Assembly: GCA_023138735.1 (NCBI GenBank)
Contig: JAGLOY010000069.1
Span: 1-62,142 of the forward strand
Direction of reading: 5' to 3'
DNA from: Candidatus Aegiribacteria sp.
GTDB lineage: Bacteria > Fermentibacterota > Fermentibacteria > Fermentibacterales > JCC-6
DNA: 62,142 bases
The position numbers and the translations under genes were made by a program. Position 1 is the first letter of the stretch. Every line of letters begins with the position of its first letter. This document shows, piece by piece, positions 61,217 to 62,142 of the stretch. The notes beneath the pieces were generated by a model. That model saw only the letters and a program-made list of their open reading frames with translations. It had not been told where the DNA came from and searched no databases.

Positions 61217-62053
61217 TCAGCGGTTCAGGATCACGTTATCGATCAATCTTGTATGACCGAAATATACAGCAACTGCAAGAAGAGCGGGGGTGGTGAGCTT
61301 CTCGACTGGCATCATTGTAACGGGGTCAACAAGTTCAAGATACTGAATTGTGGCCAGAGGAGCTGTTCCAATGACTTCCCGGACTGCATCGTAAATCCGC
61401 TCTGCAACCCTTTCCCCTTCCGAAACCAATTCGGTAGCTCTTGATAATCCTCTGTATATAACCGATGCCTGTTTCCTCTCCGAGGAATTGAGGTACGAGT
61501 TCCTCGAACTCATCGCAAGACCGTCGCATTCTCTGATAATCTCCCCGGCAAGGATATCGATACTAAATCTGAGGTCATCCACCATTCTTCTGATGACGGC
61601 CAGCTGCTGGGCATCCTTTCTTCCAAAGACGGCTATATCAGGCTTTACAATGCTGAAAAGAATTGCACAAACTGTTGCTACCCCATTGAAATGTTCCAAT
61701 CTGTACTTGCCGCACAGGGTTTCGGTGAGGCCGGAAACATTAACGGAGGTTGAGAATCCATCGGGAAAGACTTCATCAACAGATGGTGAGAATACACAAT
61801 GAACACCCGCTTTTTCGAGCTTCGCCAAATCTTCATTAAAAGCTCCGGGGTAGGAGCCCAGATCCTCTCCGGAACCGAACTGGGTAGGATTTACGAATAT
61901 TGAAACTACAACCCTGTCAGCCTCTCGAAGCGCCAGTGAGACTAGGCTTAGATGCCCCTTATGAAGAGCTCCCATTGTGGGTACGAATCCGATTCTCCTC
62001 CCCGCACTGCGCCACCGATCGACAAGCTTCCCGACCTGCTCTGCAGTCCGCAC
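61217..62053 (-). CDS. panC: pantothenate synthetase
   Basis: The HIGH-type motif PTMGALHKGHLSLV (about residues 25-38) and the VSIFVNPTQFG, VFGRKDAQQLAVIRRMV and RDCDGLAMSSRN-like block (IRECDGLAMSSRNSYL) are present. It joins pantoate and beta-alanine. The start is GTG 62053, since no ATG lies upstream before a stop. The previous gene's stop is 14 bases away. Confidence 0.95.
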   Translation of the reverse strand: MRTAEQVGKLVDRWRSAGRRIGFVPTMGALHKGHLSLVSLALREADRVVVSIFVNPTQFGSGEDLGSYPGAFNEDLAKLEKAGVHCVFSPSVDEVFPDGFSTSVNVSGLTETLCGKYRLEHFNGVATVCAILFSIVKPDIAVFGRKDAQQLAVIRRMVDDLRFSIDILAGEIIRECDGLAMSSRNSYLNSSERKQASVIYRGLSRATELVSEGERVAERIYDAVREVIGTAPLATIQYLELVDPVTMMPVEKLTTPALLAVAVYFGHTRLIDNVILNR

Positions 62054-62067
62054 GACCGTAATGTCCT

Positions 62068-62142
62068 TTATCTCCGGCCGCCAAGTTTAGGAACGAAGCT
62101 TTCTATACCCCCTGAGTGGTTCTCAACCGCCTCAAGGAGTCG
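62068..62142 (-). CDS. 3' end of an unidentified gene, cut by the window edge
   Basis: The last 24 codons (LLEAVENHSGGIESFVPKLGG within) end at TAA 62068-62070, 14 bases before panC. It is read in frame to the window edge. panB would be the usual neighbour of panC, but these residues do not let me confirm that. Confidence 0.5.
   Translation of the reverse strand, partial: RLLEAVENHSGGIESFVPKLGGRR

Noticed and set aside
1-62142. tRNA or rRNA genes
   Set aside because: No cloverleaf-like or rRNA-like segment was recognised by eye; a covariance scan would be needed to exclude them formally.

Overview
The window looks like a chromosomal segment of an uncultivated, Gram-negative (diderm) bacterium. 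It carries Kdo and Lpt genes for lipopolysaccharide, a sigma-54 gene, a PorV-like barrel, and a secreted protease with a C-terminal type IX secretion-type sorting domain. With an unusually short alanyl-tRNA synthetase, this suggests the FCB superphylum or a neighbouring candidate phylum such as Fermentibacterota. That placement is inference; no rRNA gene is present.

Positions 1 to about 15,412 are the distal part of an integron gene-cassette array. About 17 short cassettes, all on the + strand, are separated by attC sites. In ten of sixteen cassettes the R'' box (form YTAAC) at the 3' end is an exact 7-base complement of the GTTRRRY core that opens the same cassette, and four more match 6 of 7. 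No integrase is visible; from cassette orientation it should lie left of position 1. Cargo includes two toxin-antitoxin modules (BrnT/BrnA, MazE/MazF), four unrelated protease folds (C39-like, S41, HExxH, retropepsin-like), an AadA-like nucleotidyltransferase, a diguanylate cyclase, a stand-alone GMP synthetase ATP-pyrophosphatase subunit, VF530, a cupin, DUF3788, two lipoproteins, a P-loop kinase and a decayed HIT gene. One attC, behind the S41 gene, is split by an IS110/IS1111-family element (7351-8963). Its non-coding end contains a plausible bridge RNA whose internal-loop strands resemble the two sides of the attC target and whose 3' part repeats the element's own terminus.

From 15.5 kb on the sequence is chromosomal and mostly on the - strand. 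15.9-23.8 kb: a GIY-YIG protein, M42 peptidase, secreted caspase-like protein, short AlaRS, and a likely ceramide module (serine palmitoyltransferase-like enzyme, YghO-like acyltransferase, divergent CerR-like reductase). 23.8-29.4 kb: a lipoprotein, redox proteins, a GNAT-thioredoxin fusion, and a ferritin-like/SpoIIE phosphatase fusion. 29.4-38.1 kb: an envelope operon (kdsB-kdsA-kdsC-kdsD-lpxL-lptC-lptA-lptB-rpoN) preceded by a PorV-like barrel. 38.2-46.4 kb: a beta-CASP hydrolase, the T9SS-type metalloprotease, a lipoprotein, a biotin-dependent carboxylase pair, a TPR lipoprotein and an L,D-transpeptidase. 46.4-62.1 kb: a long tightly packed - strand block (panC-panD-glmU-like-HIT-lytR_C-rsfS-argS-pfkB-purM-apgM-mnmA-nadA-amidotransferase-manA-manC-histidine kinase-response regulator) covering cofactor, nucleotide, translation and sugar-nucleotide functions. 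The right edge cuts an unidentified gene.
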